From Rothia sp. (in: high G+C Gram-positive bacteria) (GTDB lineage Bacteria; Actinomycetota; Actinomycetes; Actinomycetales; Micrococcaceae), in the NCBI GenBank assembly GCA_030529845.1, contig JAUMWB010000001.1:717729-781728 (forward strand): 64,000 bases of DNA. The letters run 5' to 3'. Positions 26,442 to 35,840 of this stretch are shown here, one piece after another. Below the pieces are notes generated by a model. It was not told where the DNA came from and ran no database searches. It saw nothing but the letters and a program-made list of their open reading frames with translations. The stretch's first letter is position 1; every line of letters starts with the position of its first letter. Position numbers and translations under genes: made by a program.

Positions 26442-27569
26442 CTAACGCAGGCCCAGAGGGCGCTCTAGAGCCAGAGAAATCAGCTCGTCAATCAGTTCTC
26501 CGTAAGGCAGGCCGGTGTTCTCCCACATGGTCTTATACATAGAAATCGGGGTGAAGCCAGGCATAGTGTTCACCTCGTTAATGACCAGGCGCCCGTCCTC
26601 GGTGTAGAAGAAGTCAGCGCGGCACAGGCCCTCACCGTCAACGGCCAGGAAGGCCTCCACAGCTAGCTGGCGCATCCGCTCAGAAACCTCAGCGGGCAGA
26701 TCAGCCGGGCAGCGGGTCTCAGCCGAAGTCTTCGAAACGTACTTGGCCTCAAAATCGTAGAAACCGTGCTGCTCATCCACCACAACAATTTCACCGGGGT
26801 AAGAGGCCCGAGGCAGCTCAGAACGGTGCCCATCGAGCACAGCACACTCAATCTCCCGGCCCACAATGCCAGCCTCAATCACGAGCTTAGGGTCGTGGGC
26901 CTGGGCCTCAGCAATAGCAGCATCAAGCTGGTCAGCCGAATCAACCTTAGTAATACCAAAGGAGGACCCCGCCCGAGCAGGCTTCACGAAGACCGGGTAG
27001 CCCAGCTTTTCGATGCGCTCGCGGGCACCGGCCTGATCGAGTACCCACTGGCGGTGGGTTACAACCTCGTAGGGGCCAACTTCCAGGCCAGCGGCCTCAA
27101 AGGCCACCTTCATAAAGTGCTTATCCATGCCGATAGCAGATGAGGCAACGCCACAGCCTACGTACTTCAAATCTGCCATTTCCAGCAGGCCCTGCACGGT
27201 GCCGTCCTCACCAAAGGGGCCGTGGAGTAGGGGGAAGACCACGTCGATAGCCGGGCCCAGCTCAACACTGGTGGAATCAGCAGAATCAATCAGGCGCAGA
27301 CGATTATCACCGCCGCCTAGGGGCAAAAAGACCTGCTTGCCCGCAGCTGGGAACTCTGCCAGGGCGGTAGCCTCGGTTAGCTCAATCAGGGCAGCTTCAT
27401 CGGTCAGGTACCAGCGGCCGTCCTTAGTAATACCGATGGTGATCACATCGTACTTGTTATGGTCGATAGCCCCGAGGACGCCTCGGGCGGTAATCAGTGA
27501 GATGGAGTGCTCCGACGAGCGCCCACCGCACAGCAGGGCGACAGTAGGTTTGGTGCTGGTTTCGGTCAT
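26442..27569 (-). CDS. ddl: D-alanine--D-alanine ligase
   Basis: Cytosolic peptidoglycan precursor enzyme, 375 aa. The start is moved to ATG 27567-27569 with AAAGGACG upstream. ATP-grasp fold: LLCGGRSSEHSISL at the N-terminus, LLHGPFGEDGTVQGLLE, KPARAGSSFGI, ADFFYTEDGRLVINEVNTMPGFTPISMYKTMW. The active-site residue after VNTMPGFT-PISM and the Tyr/Phe specificity region look like a D-Ala-D-Ala ligase; I cannot exclude some D-lactate activity from sequence alone. Last gene of the murA-plsC-gpsA-ddl run. Confidence 0.95.
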   Translation of the reverse strand: MTETSTKPTVALLCGGRSSEHSISLITARGVLGAIDHNKYDVITIGITKDGRWYLTDEAALIELTEATALAEFPAAGKQVFLPLGGGDNRLRLIDSADSTSVELGPAIDVVFPLLHGPFGEDGTVQGLLEMADLKYVGCGVASSAIGMDKHFMKVAFEAAGLEVGPYEVVTHRQWVLDQAGARERIEKLGYPVFVKPARAGSSFGITKVDSADQLDAAIAEAQAHDPKLVIEAGIVGREIECAVLDGHRSELPRASYPGEIVVVDEQHGFYDFEAKYVSKTSAETRCPADLPAEVSERMRQLAVEAFLAVDGEGLCRADFFYTEDGRLVINEVNTMPGFTPISMYKTMWENTGLPYGELIDELISLALERPLGLR

Positions 27570-27609
27570 AACGTCCTTTGGTATCGTGCGGGGCAAAGCC
27601 CCGTCTGCC

Positions 27610-28698
27610 CTAGCCTGCCGGGGTGCTATCCTCAGATTTAAGGGTGCGGCCCAGCAGGGCGGGGGCTAATTCTTCAACTGATATTCTACGGTCGAGCACA
27701 GCGGTGACAGCCTCGGTAATGGGCATTTCTACCCCTACTTTTCGCGCGAGTTCTGCCACAACGGGAGCTGATTTGATGGACTCAGCGGTCTGGGTCATGA
27801 CGGTGTGCAGCTGGTCAGGGGCGATTCCCTCAGCCAGGAGCCGACCGGCGGTATGGTTACGGGAGAGGGGCGAAGCGCAGGTGGCAATCAGGTCGCCCAT
27901 TCCTGCCAGGCCGCTCATAGTTTCGCTCTTACCGCCAAGGGCCAGAGCGAGGCGGGTCGTCTCAGCCAATCCACGGGTCATGACCGAGGCCTTGGAGTTA
28001 TCACCGTACTGCTTGCCCTCGCACATGCCTACGCACAGGGCAATCACGTTTTTGACCAGGCCACCAATTTCAACGCCAACGATATCGGTGTTGGTGTAGG
28101 GGCGGAAGTAGTCGGCAGCGCAGACGGCGGCAATCTCCCGGGCTGTATCCTGACTTAGGGCCGCCACCACACTGGTGGTGGGCTGTTCAGCAATAATTTC
28201 TTTAGCCAGGTTGGGGCCAGAGAGCACAGTAACCCGCCCGGGTACAGCCTCAATCGCTTCCGGCTCAGCGCCGCTGGCAATAAGGTGCCCCTGAAGTACC
28301 TCGACCATGACCTCGCTCATGCGCAGGCCTGTACCCATTTCAAGGCCCTTGGCCAGAGATACCAGCAGGGCGTCTGGCTCCATCAGGGGGGCAAGAACCT
28401 CAAGCTGGGAACGCAGCACCTGGGCGGGGATAGCCAGCACCACGATGGTGGCCCCGGTCAGAGCCTCAGCGGCATCTGCGGTCATCACCATGCTGTCGGG
28501 AAGCTTCACCCCGGGGAAGTAGCCCTCATTGGTGCGGCTCTCTTGCATGGCTGCCATCGTAGTGGGATTACGTCCCCACAGCACAACCTGCCGGTCGGTG
28601 CCTGAGCTGGCGGCGGCGTCCGCAAGAACCTTGGCAAAAGCGGTGCCCCAGCTGCCTGCTCCAAGAACGGCAATTTTCTGGTGCTTCAAATCGGTCAT
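27610..28698 (-). CDS. gpsA: Glycerol-3-phosphate dehydrogenase [NAD(P)+]
   Basis: 362 aa; makes sn-glycerol-3-phosphate for phospholipid synthesis. Rossmann motif VLGAGSWGTAFAKVL at residues 10-24, SLAKGLEMGT, VLSGPNLAKEI, the catalytic lysine in GGLVKNVIAL, and GMGDLIATC. It lies 22 bp after plsC, which uses the product after one acylation, so both act in the same pathway. Confidence 0.96.
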   Translation of the reverse strand: MTDLKHQKIAVLGAGSWGTAFAKVLADAAASSGTDRQVVLWGRNPTTMAAMQESRTNEGYFPGVKLPDSMVMTADAAEALTGATIVVLAIPAQVLRSQLEVLAPLMEPDALLVSLAKGLEMGTGLRMSEVMVEVLQGHLIASGAEPEAIEAVPGRVTVLSGPNLAKEIIAEQPTTSVVAALSQDTAREIAAVCAADYFRPYTNTDIVGVEIGGLVKNVIALCVGMCEGKQYGDNSKASVMTRGLAETTRLALALGGKSETMSGLAGMGDLIATCASPLSRNHTAGRLLAEGIAPDQLHTVMTQTAESIKSAPVVAELARKVGVEMPITEAVTAVLDRRISVEELAPALLGRTLKSEDSTPAG

Positions 28699-28720
28699 GG
28701 GTGCAGGCCTCCCCTAGTGG

Positions 28721-29494
28721 TTACTGGTCAGGTGACTGGCGGACGTCCAACACGGCATTCCAGCGCCCGGCAGGGGCTTTCTCCCCGCGCAGGCATTCGA
28801 GCAGGCTGGTAACGTCATCAAGCATACGGTTGGTGACGGCATTCAGCTCGTCGTGGGTATAGCGAGCACCGGCTTCACGGCGCTGTATCAGGTCGCTGAA
28901 ATCAACCGGATCGCCTACAACGATTTTGACCTTCTTGCGGGGCCAACCAAAACTAGGTTTACCGCGACGGGGCCAGAAGTCCTGGTCGCCCCAGTGAGCC
29001 ACCGGGTAGACCGGGGCCCCGGTAGCTAGAGCCAGGCGAGCAGCCCCCGATTTGCCGGTCATGGGCCACATCTCCGGGTCCTTGGTCAGGGTACCTTCGG
29101 GGAAGATGATGACTGCTCCCCCAGCGTCCAGAACGTTCTGGGCAACCTCAAGAGACTGGCCCGCCCGGGCTGAACCTCGGGCTACCGGAATGTGGGCACA
29201 CTGGCGCATGAGCCAGCCCAGCAGCGGTACCCTAAACAGCGCTTCTTTAGCCAAGAACCGGGGCAGGACCCCCTCCAGGAAGAGGGGGTAGGCTGCGGTA
29301 ATCGGGTCGACCACGGTCAGGTGATTTGAGACCACGATAAACCCGCCGGCCTTGGGGAGCTTCTCCCGCCCCTCAATCTGCGCCTTCATGGGCAGATTGT
29401 AGAGGGGGCGCAAGAGCGTACCGGCTACGGTGTAGACCGCGTCCCCCAGCTTGGTGGGCTTGATATCACTCAAAGAAGCGCTGTTCTTGCTCAT
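28721..29494 (-). CDS. plsC: 1-acyl-sn-glycerol-3-phosphate acyltransferase
   Basis: 257 aa from ATG 29492-29494; the longer frame runs back into murA. PlsC-type acyltransferase with the catalytic HX4D motif (SNHLTVVD) near residue 60 and the substrate-binding FPEGT motif (IIFPEGTLTKD). It makes phosphatidic acid on the inner face of the membrane. The start lies 1 bp after the murA stop, so coupling is likely. Functional class is firm; acyl-chain preference is unknown. Confidence 0.92.
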   Translation of the reverse strand: MSKNSASLSDIKPTKLGDAVYTVAGTLLRPLYNLPMKAQIEGREKLPKAGGFIVVSNHLTVVDPITAAYPLFLEGVLPRFLAKEALFRVPLLGWLMRQCAHIPVARGSARAGQSLEVAQNVLDAGGAVIIFPEGTLTKDPEMWPMTGKSGAARLALATGAPVYPVAHWGDQDFWPRRGKPSFGWPRKKVKIVVGDPVDFSDLIQRREAGARYTHDELNAVTNRMLDDVTSLLECLRGEKAPAGRWNAVLDVRQSPDQ

Positions 29495-29495
29495 C

Positions 29496-30818
29496 TTAGG
29501 CAGTGACCTCGAAGTTAGCACCCAGGGCGGTGAGCTTATCAACAAAGTGCTCGTAGCCGCGGGAGATGACAGAAACACCGGTGACGTTTGAGGTTCCTTC
29601 AGCGGTCAGGGCAGCAATCACGTGGGAGAAGCCACCGCGCAGATCGGGCACGTTAATGTCGGCACCGCGCAGGGGGGTCTTACCGGTGATGATGGCTGAG
29701 TGCTTGAAGTTCTGGTGGCCGAAGCGGCAGGGGGTGGGGCCCAGGCAGTCCTTGTGAAGCTGCACGGTAGCACCCATGCGCACCAGGGCGTCGGTGAACC
29801 CAAAGCGGTTCTCATACACGGTCTCGTGAACGACGGAGACGCCCTTAGCCTGGGTCATAGCAACAACCAGGGGCTGCTGCCAGTCGGTCATGAAGCCGGG
29901 GTGGACGTTGGTTTCAACAAAGAGAGGGTTCAGGTCGCCACCCTGGTGGAAGAAGCGGATGCCCTCATCGGTGATGTCCAGGCCGCCGCCCAGCTTACGG
30001 TAGACATTGATGAAGGTGGAAAGATCCTTCTGGTTGGCGTTACGCACGAAGATGTCGCCACCGGTGGCCAGGGCCGCTGAAGCCCAGGAGGCTGATTCAT
30101 TACGGTCGGGCATCGCCACGTGATTAAAGCCGGTCAGCTCGTCGACGCCTTCGATGATGATCTGGCGATCAGTTTCGACGGTGATAATGGCACCCATCTT
30201 CTGCAAGATGGCGATGAGGTCCATGATTTCAGGCTCAATGGCAGCGCCGGTCAGCTCGGTCTTGCCCTTGGCACGGGAGGCCGCCAGCAGAACCTGCTCG
30301 GTAGCACCGACGGAGGGGTATTCCAGGTTAATCTGGGCGCCCTTGAGACCATCAGCGGGAGCCTTCATGGAGATACCGGTAGGCAGCTTCTCAATCTTGG
30401 CACCAAACTTTTCCAGCACGCGCAGGTGCCAGTTGATGGGGCGGTCGCCGATCTTGCAACCACCCAGGTCGGGGATGAAGGCTTCCCCAATAGTGTGCAG
30501 CAGGGGGCCGCAGAGCAGAATCGGAATACGGGAGTCGCCTGCGTGCACCTCAATGTCGGTGTGGTTAGCTACGGAGACCTTAGAGGGGTCCATGCGCAGT
30601 TCGCCAGCCTGCATGTTGTAGTCCACCGACACACCGTGCAGCTCTACCAGGTCAGTAACAACCTGCACGTCCTTAATTTCGGGAACGTTGCGAAGCACCG
30701 AGGGGGTGGAGCCCAACAGGGCAGCAACCATGGCTTTGGGGACCAGGTTCTTAGCACCGCGGACGTTTACCTCGCCCTTCAGAGGGGTGCCACCTTCAAT
30801 ACGCAGTGCGCTGACCAT
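29496..30818 (-). CDS. murA: UDP-N-acetylglucosamine 1-carboxyvinyltransferase
   Basis: First committed step of peptidoglycan synthesis, 440 aa. GAKNLVPKAMVAALL at the N-terminus carries the substrate-binding Lys-Asn. The fosfomycin-target cysteine is present in LGGCKIGDRPINWH (the Asp variant found in mycobacteria is absent), so fosfomycin resistance by that route is not expected. TDWQQPLVVAMTQAKG and RGGFSHVIAAL follow. First gene of the murA-plsC-gpsA-ddl group. Confidence 0.96.
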   Translation of the reverse strand: MVSALRIEGGTPLKGEVNVRGAKNLVPKAMVAALLGSTPSVLRNVPEIKDVQVVTDLVELHGVSVDYNMQAGELRMDPSKVSVANHTDIEVHAGDSRIPILLCGPLLHTIGEAFIPDLGGCKIGDRPINWHLRVLEKFGAKIEKLPTGISMKAPADGLKGAQINLEYPSVGATEQVLLAASRAKGKTELTGAAIEPEIMDLIAILQKMGAIITVETDRQIIIEGVDELTGFNHVAMPDRNESASWASAALATGGDIFVRNANQKDLSTFINVYRKLGGGLDITDEGIRFFHQGGDLNPLFVETNVHPGFMTDWQQPLVVAMTQAKGVSVVHETVYENRFGFTDALVRMGATVQLHKDCLGPTPCRFGHQNFKHSAIITGKTPLRGADINVPDLRGGFSHVIAALTAEGTSNVTGVSVISRGYEHFVDKLTALGANFEVTA

Positions 30819-30979
30819 GTATGTCCAATCGTCAAAACTGTTAGGGTGTTGATTCGCGTTACTTTACGCATCAATTCTCGTTTACCAACTTTACCCCACT
30901 TAGGTGCACTGGTTGTTGTACAGGCGGTGTTCTTAGCCATACCACAGACTTTACTTATCTAGACGGGCTAGGCAGAAAG

Positions 30980-31019
30980 CCACAAGGACGCCGGTGCTTG
31001 GGGCACGGCGTCCTTGTGG
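30980..31019 (-). terminator. Terminator after leuD
   Basis: 13-bp perfect arms (30980-30992 and 31007-31019) with a smaller inner stem; the minus-strand tail is CTTTCT. It separates leuCD from murA. The remaining murA upstream region (30819-30979) shows no clear motif. Confidence 0.78.
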
Positions 31020-31037
31020 TTAAGCTGTGGGCTGGTT

Positions 31038-31634
31038 TTACAGCTGCTGAGTGCGGGGCAACCAGGCGGGGCGCTTGGCCTCGTAGGCGGTAATCGCATC
31101 CTCGTGTTGCAGAGTCAGACCAATGTCGTCCAGGCCCTCCATCAGGCGCCAACGCACGTAGTCGTCAATCTGGAAGGGCACAATCAAAGCACCGACAGTG
31201 ACAGTCTTTTCTTCCAGGTCAACGGTGACTTCGGTACCGGGTTCAGCTTCCAGCTGCTTCCAAATAAGTTCGATGTTGTCCTGGTCTACCTGGGCAGCAA
31301 CAAGGCCCTGCTTACCGGAGTTACCGCGGAAGATATCGGCAAAACGAGCTGAAATCACCACGCGGAAACCGTAGTCCTTCAGAGCCCAGACCGCGTGTTC
31401 GCGAGAGGAGCCGGTACCAAAGTCGGGGCCTGCAACCAGCACGGAACCCTGCTTGTAGGGCTCCTGGTTGAGGATGAAGTTGTCGTCCTTGCGCCAGCCT
31501 GCGAACAGGGCATCGTCAAATCCGGTCTTAGTGACGCGTTTGAGGTAGACAGCGGGGATAATCTGGTCGGTATCGACGTTGGAGGCGCGCAGGGGCACCC
31601 CGATGCCGGTGTGCTTCTTAATGGGTTCCATCAA
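31038..31634 (-). CDS. leuD: 3-isopropylmalate dehydratase small subunit
   Basis: 198 aa. Aconitase C-terminal (swivel) domain: the conserved YLKR stretch ([17 protein letters not shown]) and [15 protein letters not shown]. It pairs with LeuC to isomerise 2-isopropylmalate in leucine synthesis. It follows leuC by 46 bp on the same strand. Confidence 0.96.
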   Translation of the reverse strand: MMEPIKKHTGIGVPLRASNVDTDQIIPAVYLKRVTKTGFDDALFAGWRKDDNFILNQEPYKQGSVLVAGPDFGTGSSREHAVWALKDYGFRVVISARFADIFRGNSGKQGLVAAQVDQDNIELIWKQLEAEPGTEVTVDLEEKTVTVGALIVPFQIDDYVRWRLMEGLDDIGLTLQHEDAITAYEAKRPAWLPRTQQL

Positions 31635-31680
31635 AAATCCGTTTCCGCCCGATCAAGCCGGACTAATGCGAGTGGGGTGC

Positions 31681-33102
31681 TTAGAGGTCAGCCGGTGAGG
31701 ACAGGGTACCGCGGATGGCGGTAGCGGCGGCGACCAGGGGTGAGACTAGGTGGGTGCGTCCGCCCTTACCCTGGCGTCCTTCGAAGTTGCGGTTAGAGGT
31801 TGAGGCGCAGCGTTCGCCGGGGGCCAGCTGGTCGGGGTTCATACCCAGGCACATGGAGCAACCGGCAAAACGCCAGTCAGCCCCGAAGTCCTTGAAAATC
31901 TGGTCCAGGCCTTCTTCTTCGGCCTGGGCACGTACCTTCTGAGAGCCGGGGACCACCATCATACGGACGCCTTCGGCTACCTTCTGGCCCTTGACGATTT
32001 CAGCGGCAGCTCGCAGGTCCTCGATACGGGAGTTGGTGCAGGAGCCCAGGAAGACCACATCGACAGGAATATCCTTCATGGGGGTACCTGCGGTCAGGTC
32101 CATGTATTCCAGGGCGCGGGAGGCGGCCTTCTGCTCGTTCTCGTCCTCAAAGTCCTCGGGGAAGGGCACCGCCTGGGAGAGGGGGACGCCCTGCCCCGGG
32201 TTGGTACCCCAGGTAACGAAGGGTTCAAGTTCGTCGGCATTGATGAAGACCTCCCGGTCAAAGGTTGCCCCCTCATCGGTGGGCAGGGTCTTCCAGTATT
32301 CAACAGCAGCATCCCAGTTCTCACCTGTCGGTGCGTGGGGGCGGCCCTTGACGTACTCAAAGGTGGTCTCGTCGGGAGCGACCATACCGGCGCGGGCACC
32401 TGCTTCAATGGACATGTTGCAGATGGTCATGCGGCCCTCCATGGAGAGGGCGCGGATGGCTGAGCCACGGTATTCAAGCACGTAGCCCTGGCCACCGCCG
32501 GTGCCAATCTCCGCGATAACAGCCAGGATGATGTCCTTGGCGGTCACGCCGGGCTTGAGGGTGCCCTCTACGTTAATAGCCATGGTCTTAAAGGGAGCCA
32601 GGGGCAGGGTCTGGGTAGCCATCACATGCTCTACCTCAGAAGTACCAATGCCAAAGGCCAGGGCGCCGAAGGCGCCGTGGGTTGAAGTGTGGGAGTCACC
32701 GCAGACCACGGTCATACCGGGCATGGTCAAACCCAGCTGAGGGCCCACCACATGCACGATGCCCTGTTCTTTATCGCCCAAGGAGTGGATACGGACGCCG
32801 AATTCCTCGGCGTTCTTGCGCAGGGTTTCGATCTGGGTGCGGGAGGTCAGATCAGCGATGGTGGAGAAGATGTTCTCGGTGGGGGTGTTGTGATCCTCAG
32901 TTGCGATGGTGAGGTCAAGCCGACGCAGGGGGCGTCCTTCCAGGCGCAGACCCTCAAAGGCCTGGGGTGAGGTGACTTCGTGGACCAGGTGCAGGTCGAT
33001 GTAGAGCAGGTCGGGCTTGCCGTTTTCGCCGGGCACTACGGTGTGCGCGTCCCAAACCTTTTCAGCCAAGGTTCGCGGGGTATGGTCGGTAATACCAGCC
33101 AT
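31681..33102 (-). CDS. leuC: 3-isopropylmalate dehydratase large subunit
   Basis: 473 aa. The start is moved to ATG 33100-33102 ([20 protein letters not shown]), with GGAGGA five bases upstream. [4Fe-4S] cysteines are visible in FLGSCTNSR and in [29 protein letters not shown] is typical. Transcribed with leuD and divergent from an IclR regulator gene of the LtbR/NdgR type, which controls leuCD in other actinobacteria. Confidence 0.96.
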   Translation of the reverse strand: MAGITDHTPRTLAEKVWDAHTVVPGENGKPDLLYIDLHLVHEVTSPQAFEGLRLEGRPLRRLDLTIATEDHNTPTENIFSTIADLTSRTQIETLRKNAEEFGVRIHSLGDKEQGIVHVVGPQLGLTMPGMTVVCGDSHTSTHGAFGALAFGIGTSEVEHVMATQTLPLAPFKTMAINVEGTLKPGVTAKDIILAVIAEIGTGGGQGYVLEYRGSAIRALSMEGRMTICNMSIEAGARAGMVAPDETTFEYVKGRPHAPTGENWDAAVEYWKTLPTDEGATFDREVFINADELEPFVTWGTNPGQGVPLSQAVPFPEDFEDENEQKAASRALEYMDLTAGTPMKDIPVDVVFLGSCTNSRIEDLRAAAEIVKGQKVAEGVRMMVVPGSQKVRAQAEEEGLDQIFKDFGADWRFAGCSMCLGMNPDQLAPGERCASTSNRNFEGRQGKGGRTHLVSPLVAAATAIRGTLSSPADL

Positions 33103-33181
33103 GGAGTCCTCCATAAAGTTTTCTCGTGATGCTTTAACAAGTGTGACCCGCCGAAGAAAATCTTTCCAATAAATGAACTTG

Positions 33182-33195
33182 CATATCACCATATG
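33182..33195. promoter_or_regulatory. Candidate operator between leuC and the IclR gene
   Basis: CATAT-4 nt-ATATG inverted repeat in the 221-bp divergent region, in its AT-richest part. An LtbR/NdgR-like protein would be expected to act here. The link between this repeat and the regulator is inference. Confidence 0.35.
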
Positions 33196-33323
33196 AGAAG
33201 TCATGATAGGTTATACGGACACAATCCTTTAGCTCTCGATCTTTCACACTCGAAAGGCTCCCACCGCAACCACTCACCCGGGCCGAAGCCCGGCCCACGA
33301 CCACAGGCGAAAGAAAAGTCACC

Positions 33324-34040
33324 ATGCACGATAACCGCAGCTCAGGCGTCGGCGTCCTCGATAAAGCCGCACACATCCTTGACTGTCTCGAAGCAGGCCC
33401 CGCCACCCTCTCCCAGCTCGTTGAAGCCACCGGCCTTGCCCGCCCCACCGCCCACCGTCTTGCCGTAGCCCTGACCCACCACCGCCTGGTCGCCCGCGAC
33501 GTCCAGGGTCGGTTTATGCTTGGCCCCCGTCTGGGTGAACTGTCCAGCGCCGCCGGCGAAGACCGTCTGATTGCCGCTGCCGGCCCCGTGCTCAACAACC
33601 TGCGCAACGTCACCGGTGAATCCTCCCAGGTCTTCCGCCGCCAGGGCGACTGGCGCGTCTGCGTAGCCTCCGCCGAGCGTCCTATCGGCCTGCGCGACAC
33701 CATCCCCGTGGGCACCCAACTCTCCATGAAAGCCGGTTCAGCAGCCCAGATCCTAACCGCCTGGGAAGACCACGCCCGCCTGGTCGAGGGCCTACACAAC
33801 GCCCGATTCTCAGCCACCATGCTGGCAGCCGTCCGCCGCCGCGGCTGGGCCCAGTCCGTCGGCGAACGCGAACGCGGAACCGCCTCCGTTTCAGCCCCGG
33901 TGCGCTCCCCCTCCGGCAAGGTCATCGCTGCGGTTTCAATCTCAGGGCCCATAGAACGCCTAACCCGCCAGCCCGGCCGTTTACATGCCGAAGTAGTGTG
34001 CGAAGCTGCTGCTGCGCTAACAGAGGCGCTGCGTAGCTAA
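33324..34040 (+). CDS. ltbR: IclR-family regulator, LtbR/NdgR type
   Basis: 238 aa. An N-terminal winged helix (VLDKAAHILDCLEAGPATLSQL, then RPTAHRLAVALTHHRLV) is followed by the IclR ligand-binding domain (GSAAQILTAWED, GWAQSVGERERGTASVSAPV). Divergent from leuCD, the genomic place of LtbR in Corynebacterium and NdgR in Streptomyces, which repress leucine biosynthesis genes. The family is certain; the name rests mainly on context. Confidence 0.88.
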   Translation: MHDNRSSGVGVLDKAAHILDCLEAGPATLSQLVEATGLARPTAHRLAVALTHHRLVARDVQGRFMLGPRLGELSSAAGEDRLIAAAGPVLNNLRNVTGESSQVFRRQGDWRVCVASAERPIGLRDTIPVGTQLSMKAGSAAQILTAWEDHARLVEGLHNARFSATMLAAVRRRGWAQSVGERERGTASVSAPVRSPSGKVIAAVSISGPIERLTRQPGRLHAEVVCEAAAALTEALRS

Positions 34041-34067
34041 AGCCTTACTCAGCAGCTTAAACACAGG

Positions 34068-34110
34068 AACTCCCCGCTCACCGGTGTCGGTGGGCGGGGA
34101 GTTTTTGTTT
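34068..34110 (+). terminator. Terminator after the IclR gene
   Basis: 10-bp outer arms (34068-34077 and 34094-34103) plus an inner CACCG/CGGTG stem, followed by TTTTTGTTTT. Strong intrinsic terminator on the plus strand; it abuts the stop of the convergent GTPase gene. Confidence 0.9.
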
Positions 34111-35825
34111 TATCGGGCCTCGTGAAGGGCCTGGCGATAGCCCTCTAGGCGAGCTAGCTCTTCCAGTACAGGGGCGGTGACGCAGCGGGCTGCCACATCG
34201 GCCAGGTTGGTTTCGAGCTGGCGGCGGATGTTCTTGGCGTAGATACGGTGCCCCACCGCCGCTAGCCCCCGTCCCAGGGCCGCTGTCAGTATGCCCAGCA
34301 GGACGCCGGTGACCACCAGCAGGGTGGGGACGGGCAGGGGGAAGCCCTCTACAGTCGGCGGGTCGGGCAGGACAATCTGGAAGTAGCCAGCAAGGGCCAG
34401 GCCGGTGAGCCAGAGCAGGCCCACAAGCGCCGTTGCCAGCCCCACCCATTGCAGGACGTTGAGCAGGTGCCACCACCAGCGTTTTTTCTGGGCATCATAG
34501 TGAACGGTAGCGGCGGCGCGCTCAATCTCGCCGGGCAGGTGGCTCTCATAGGTGCGGGCAGCGTTCCTGATGGAGTGGCTCCAGGGCTCCTCGACGCCCT
34601 GCGAAACGCTGGTGGCAAAGGTGCGCAAGGAAGTTGAGAGGGCCGCTTTCTGGGGCGCTCCCAGCGGTGGCAGGGATGACTTAGAAATGGGTGCCCCGTC
34701 GTGCTCCTTGTGCAGGCCTAGGCGTTTGAGGGGGTCGCGTTTGATTTTGAGCAGCCAGCGGGTTGCAATCCAGCCGGTAGACGAAGCAGCGTGCAGCCTA
34801 TAGGAGTCAGACGCGGCCTTGACCAGGGCTTCTGCGCCGGAGGCAGCGTAGAAGTCGTCCTCAAGCCGGGTGGTTGCGGCAGCGGTGATGCCCGCGGGCT
34901 CTCCCCCGCCGTCCTGCCCAGCCAAATCTGTGCGGACGCCCGCCAGGTCAGCTTCGATACGGGCTACCGCAGCATTCTTGGTGACGGCCACCTGGCCGAG
35001 AATCTCGCGCAGGCGGGGTATCTGGTAGCCGGTGCGGGCAGAAACCCCCAACGGATCAGCAAGTAGGGTGGAGGTGAGCCCGTCCTGGGCCAGTAGGAGC
35101 TTGAGGGAGTCCAGAACTGCCGGGACTTCGGCTTCATCCAGGCGATCAACCTGGTTGAGCACGGCCAGGGTCACTGCCCCGTGGGCGGCTAAGGGCCGGA
35201 TGAAGTCCTGGTGAATCACGGCATCGGCGTATTTTTGGGGATCCATGACCCAGACCAGCACGTCCACGCACTGGGCCATTTTCTCCACAATCGCCCGGTT
35301 GGAGGCCTCTACCGAATCGAAGTCGGGTAGGTCAAGGAGCACGAGCCCGCCAGTGGCCTGTTCAGTCTTACCAGCTCCCACCGAACGGCGGATTTTGTTC
35401 CACATGCCCACGGTCACCGGCACATCTGCACGGTTGAGTGCCTCTGCTGCCTGGGCGGGGTCTTCGTCCATGTAGGTACGGTTATCTACCCCCAGCCAGT
35501 CCAGCAGGGGTTCTGCCCCTTCCCTGCCCCAGATAGCGGCCTGGGCGGTAGATGTAGTGGGGCGGCGGGCAGCACTCTTGGCGATTTCTTTGCCCACAAC
35601 CGCGTTGAAGAGTGTTGACTTGCCCGAACCGGTTGCGCCAAAGAAGCCGATGACGGTGTGTTCGGCGGAGAGTTCGCGGCGGGCTGCTGCGCGGGTGAGC
35701 ACGCCTCTGGCGGTCTCGATGGTTTCGGGGTCTACTCGCCCCTCGCCCAGTTCCAGGGCGGCGGTGAGGGCATCGACGCGGCTTGCTAGGGCTGTGGTTG
35801 CGACAGCTGTATCGGTGGTGGTCAC
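34110..35825 (-). CDS. Dynamin-like membrane GTPase (second of pair)
   Basis: 571 aa from a GTG. GTPase domain: G1 GATGSGKST near residue 64, a Thr-rich switch (RRPTTSTAQ), G3 DLPDFDS and G4 NQVD. A helical middle part and two closely spaced membrane helices follow (LNVLQWVGLATALVGLLWLTGLALAG and a second starting LLVVTGVLLGI), then a basic C-terminal tail. The layout resembles bacterial dynamin-like proteins of the DynA/DynB pair that stabilise Streptomyces septa, but orthology is not shown. It lies 15 bp after another large GTPase gene. Confidence 0.72.
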   Translation of the reverse strand: MTTTDTAVATTALASRVDALTAALELGEGRVDPETIETARGVLTRAAARRELSAEHTVIGFFGATGSGKSTLFNAVVGKEIAKSAARRPTTSTAQAAIWGREGAEPLLDWLGVDNRTYMDEDPAQAAEALNRADVPVTVGMWNKIRRSVGAGKTEQATGGLVLLDLPDFDSVEASNRAIVEKMAQCVDVLVWVMDPQKYADAVIHQDFIRPLAAHGAVTLAVLNQVDRLDEAEVPAVLDSLKLLLAQDGLTSTLLADPLGVSARTGYQIPRLREILGQVAVTKNAAVARIEADLAGVRTDLAGQDGGGEPAGITAAATTRLEDDFYAASGAEALVKAASDSYRLHAASSTGWIATRWLLKIKRDPLKRLGLHKEHDGAPISKSSLPPLGAPQKAALSTSLRTFATSVSQGVEEPWSHSIRNAARTYESHLPGEIERAAATVHYDAQKKRWWWHLLNVLQWVGLATALVGLLWLTGLALAGYFQIVLPDPPTVEGFPLPVPTLLVVTGVLLGILTAALGRGLAAVGHRIYAKNIRRQLETNLADVAARCVTAPVLEELARLEGYRQALHEAR

Positions 35826-35840
35826 GGTGGTTACTCTCGC

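Noticed and set aside
30120-30962. 280-codon open frame on the plus strand over murA
   Set aside because: Lies opposite the well-supported murA gene; Gly/Val/Gln-rich translation without domain pattern, a usual artefact of GC-rich codon use.
33134-33952. 272-codon minus-strand frame over the IclR gene and leuC promoter
   Set aside because: Arg/Ser-rich antisense shadow of the regulator gene.
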